From positions 1-6,914 of the forward strand of contig JAIRTQ010000068.1 of the NCBI GenBank assembly GCA_031254835.1: a DNA stretch of 6,914 nucleotides, read 5' to 3'. The notes beneath the pieces are model-generated. The model saw nothing but the letters and a program-made list of their open reading frames with translations, searched no databases and was not told the origin of the DNA. This DNA comes from Puniceicoccales bacterium. GTDB taxonomy: Bacteria > Verrucomicrobiota > Verrucomicrobiia > Opitutales > JAIRLM01. This document shows positions 6,003 through 6,914 of the stretch, piece after piece (within the stretch, counting starts at the first letter, position 1; each line of letters begins with the position of its first letter). The position numbers were made by a program, and so were the translations under genes.

Positions 6003-6067
6003 TAGGTGAACGGGCAATTAAAGAGAAGAAGCACCTAAAAGCGTTGTGTTGAAAATGAGTCCACCTA
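6003..6067. repeat. Three TAGGTG/CACCTA half-sites in a divergent promoter region
   Basis: TAGGTG (6003-6008), CACCTA (6032-6037) and CACCTA (6062-6067) are spaced 29 and 30 bp apart, about three helical turns. They lie between the divergent pseudopilin and LptD-like genes (gap 5983-6080). The inner pair brackets TTTAAT on the minus strand (6017-6022), a possible -10 element for the pseudopilin gene, though no good -35 is seen. This could be an operator array shared by both genes. Confidence 0.3.
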
Positions 6068-6080
6068 GACGGTGTGCATT

Positions 6081-6914
6081 ATGGCGATCCGTAGGGTGGG
6101 ACATCCGCTTGCCGCATTTCTACTCAGCACGTCGATTTTTAGTCCTCTTCGGGCGGGGCAGTGGGAAGGCACCCGGCAAGGGTTCTCTATGTCCGGGGAA
6201 AGCGTTTTACTGCAGATAGATGATGGCACTTATTTGGCGGCAGATCGCCTCTACTACGAGGCGGGAGCTGTCGGCGCGGAGGGCGCCGTACGCCTAAATC
6301 GTGGTCAAGATCTTTTGCTCGCCGAGAAATTGCGCTATGCGTTCGACGAGCAAAATTTTTCTGGTGAAAAAATTCGCTTCCGCGTGAAAAATTTCTACGT
6401 ACGAGGGGAATCGGTCGAAGGCAGCGTCGGCGGTCGTTGGACCGTTTTTCGCGGCGGACGGGCTTACCGGGGCGAGCCGGGGAGCTGTTCGCCCAATTTT
6501 CTAGCCGAAACCATTTCGCTAACGGGCGATGGCGTAGTGCGGCTGGAGCAGGTTGACATCTGTTTGGGCAAACGGCGCCTGCTCACCGTCCCCCACTGGA
6601 ATCAAAAACTATGCCAATTTCCCATTCAAATGAAGTCCAAATGTGGACACCGGACTGATTTAGGCTTCTATGGCCGCTACGGTCTGTCCTGTGCCGTCAC
6701 GCCACAATTACGCCTTTTCGCCGACGCGGACTGCTACAGCGCGCGAGGACTGCTCTTAGAGCCCGGCTTCCGATGGGAAGGCCCTTTTGGGGGGCAAGAT
6801 GCTCATTGGGAACTATCTGGCGGATGGATTCGCGATCGCGGAATTGTGCTCCAAAATTTTTTTGGCAGGCCGATTGGCTCCAGGCGAAGTTTTTTGGAAG
6901 GGTCATATCGACAA
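6081..6914 (+). CDS. LptD/OstA-like outer-membrane LPS assembly protein (partial, N-terminal 278 residues)
   Basis: The frame is open for 278 codons and leaves the right edge without a stop. A Sec signal peptide is clear: MAIRRVGH, a hydrophobic core (PLAAFLLSTSIF, 9-20) and likely cleavage after LRA at 25. Residues about 30-115 have the repeating beta pattern of an OstA/LptA-type periplasmic domain (LAADRLYYE, 52-60; GAVRLNRGQDLLLAEKLRYAFD, 68-89, shown in part). From about residue 166 (RLLTVPHWNQKLCQFPI) the sequence resembles the entry to the LptD barrel, with GFYGRYGLSCAVTPQLRLFADADCY (195-219) as alternating strands. In the LPS transport bridge such a protein, with LptE, inserts LPS in the outer leaflet. 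hldA lies 2 kb away, consistent with LPS production. Five or more cysteines appear in the mature part, as in disulfide-bonded LptD, but pairings cannot be assigned. An in-frame GTG at 6072 is an alternative start; TAG at 6066 bounds it. Confidence 0.8.
   Translation, partial: MAIRRVGHPLAAFLLSTSIFSPLRAGQWEGTRQGFSMSGESVLLQIDDGTYLAADRLYYEAGAVGAEGAVRLNRGQDLLLAEKLRYAFDEQNFSGEKIRFRVKNFYVRGESVEGSVGGRWTVFRGGRAYRGEPGSCSPNFLAETISLTGDGVVRLEQVDICLGKRRLLTVPHWNQKLCQFPIQMKSKCGHRTDLGFYGRYGLSCAVTPQLRLFADADCYSARGLLLEPGFRWEGPFGGQDAHWELSGGWIRDRGIVLQNFFGRPIGSRRSFLEGSYRQ

Noticed and set aside
6055..6219. Short plus-strand frame beginning at ATG 6055, overlapping the LptD-like gene
   Set aside because: It is a shifted frame over the signal peptide and early domain of the LptD-like gene, with no ribosome site or recognisable content.

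Overview
The window reads as chromosomal DNA of a Gram-negative bacterium. Two genes point to lipopolysaccharide (a heptose kinase and an LptD-like outer-membrane protein), and a GatB subunit indicates indirect tRNA amidation. The RadC subtype, the style of the LptD-like protein, weak Shine-Dalgarno use and mid-50s GC tentatively suggest the Planctomycetes-Verrucomicrobia-Chlamydiae group, perhaps Verrucomicrobiota. That is an impression from protein style, not a computed placement. I see no insertion sequence, CRISPR array, tRNA or rRNA.

Layout, left to right: (1) gatB on the minus strand, 468 codons, running off the left edge with only its last residues missing. (2) radC on the plus strand, divergent from gatB across about 216 bp. 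(3) A MarC-family membrane protein on the plus strand, with the only clear Shine-Dalgarno site in the window. (4) hldA, the kinase-only heptose-7-phosphate kinase, on the minus strand and convergent with marC; two hairpins fill the short gap. (5) A plus-strand gene for a degenerate relative of sigma-54 activators: Walker A and a Fis-type helix-turn-helix remain, but the GAFTGA loop, Walker B acid and sensor II arginine are absent. Its upstream region carries a strong inverted repeat reaching over the first possible start codon. (6) A GspJ-like minor pseudopilin on the minus strand whose 3' end overlaps the regulator's 3' end by 29 bp. (7) An LptD/OstA-like outer-membrane protein on the plus strand, running off the right edge after 278 codons.

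Apart from radC and marC, every gene faces the opposite way to its neighbour, so these are mostly single-gene transcription units with shared divergent control regions. The unifying theme of the right half is the cell envelope: HldA makes the inner-core heptose precursor of LPS, the LptD-like protein would insert LPS into the outer membrane, and the pseudopilin belongs to a secretion or pilus machine. The most unusual items are the degenerate regulator and the inverted-repeat cluster in front of it.
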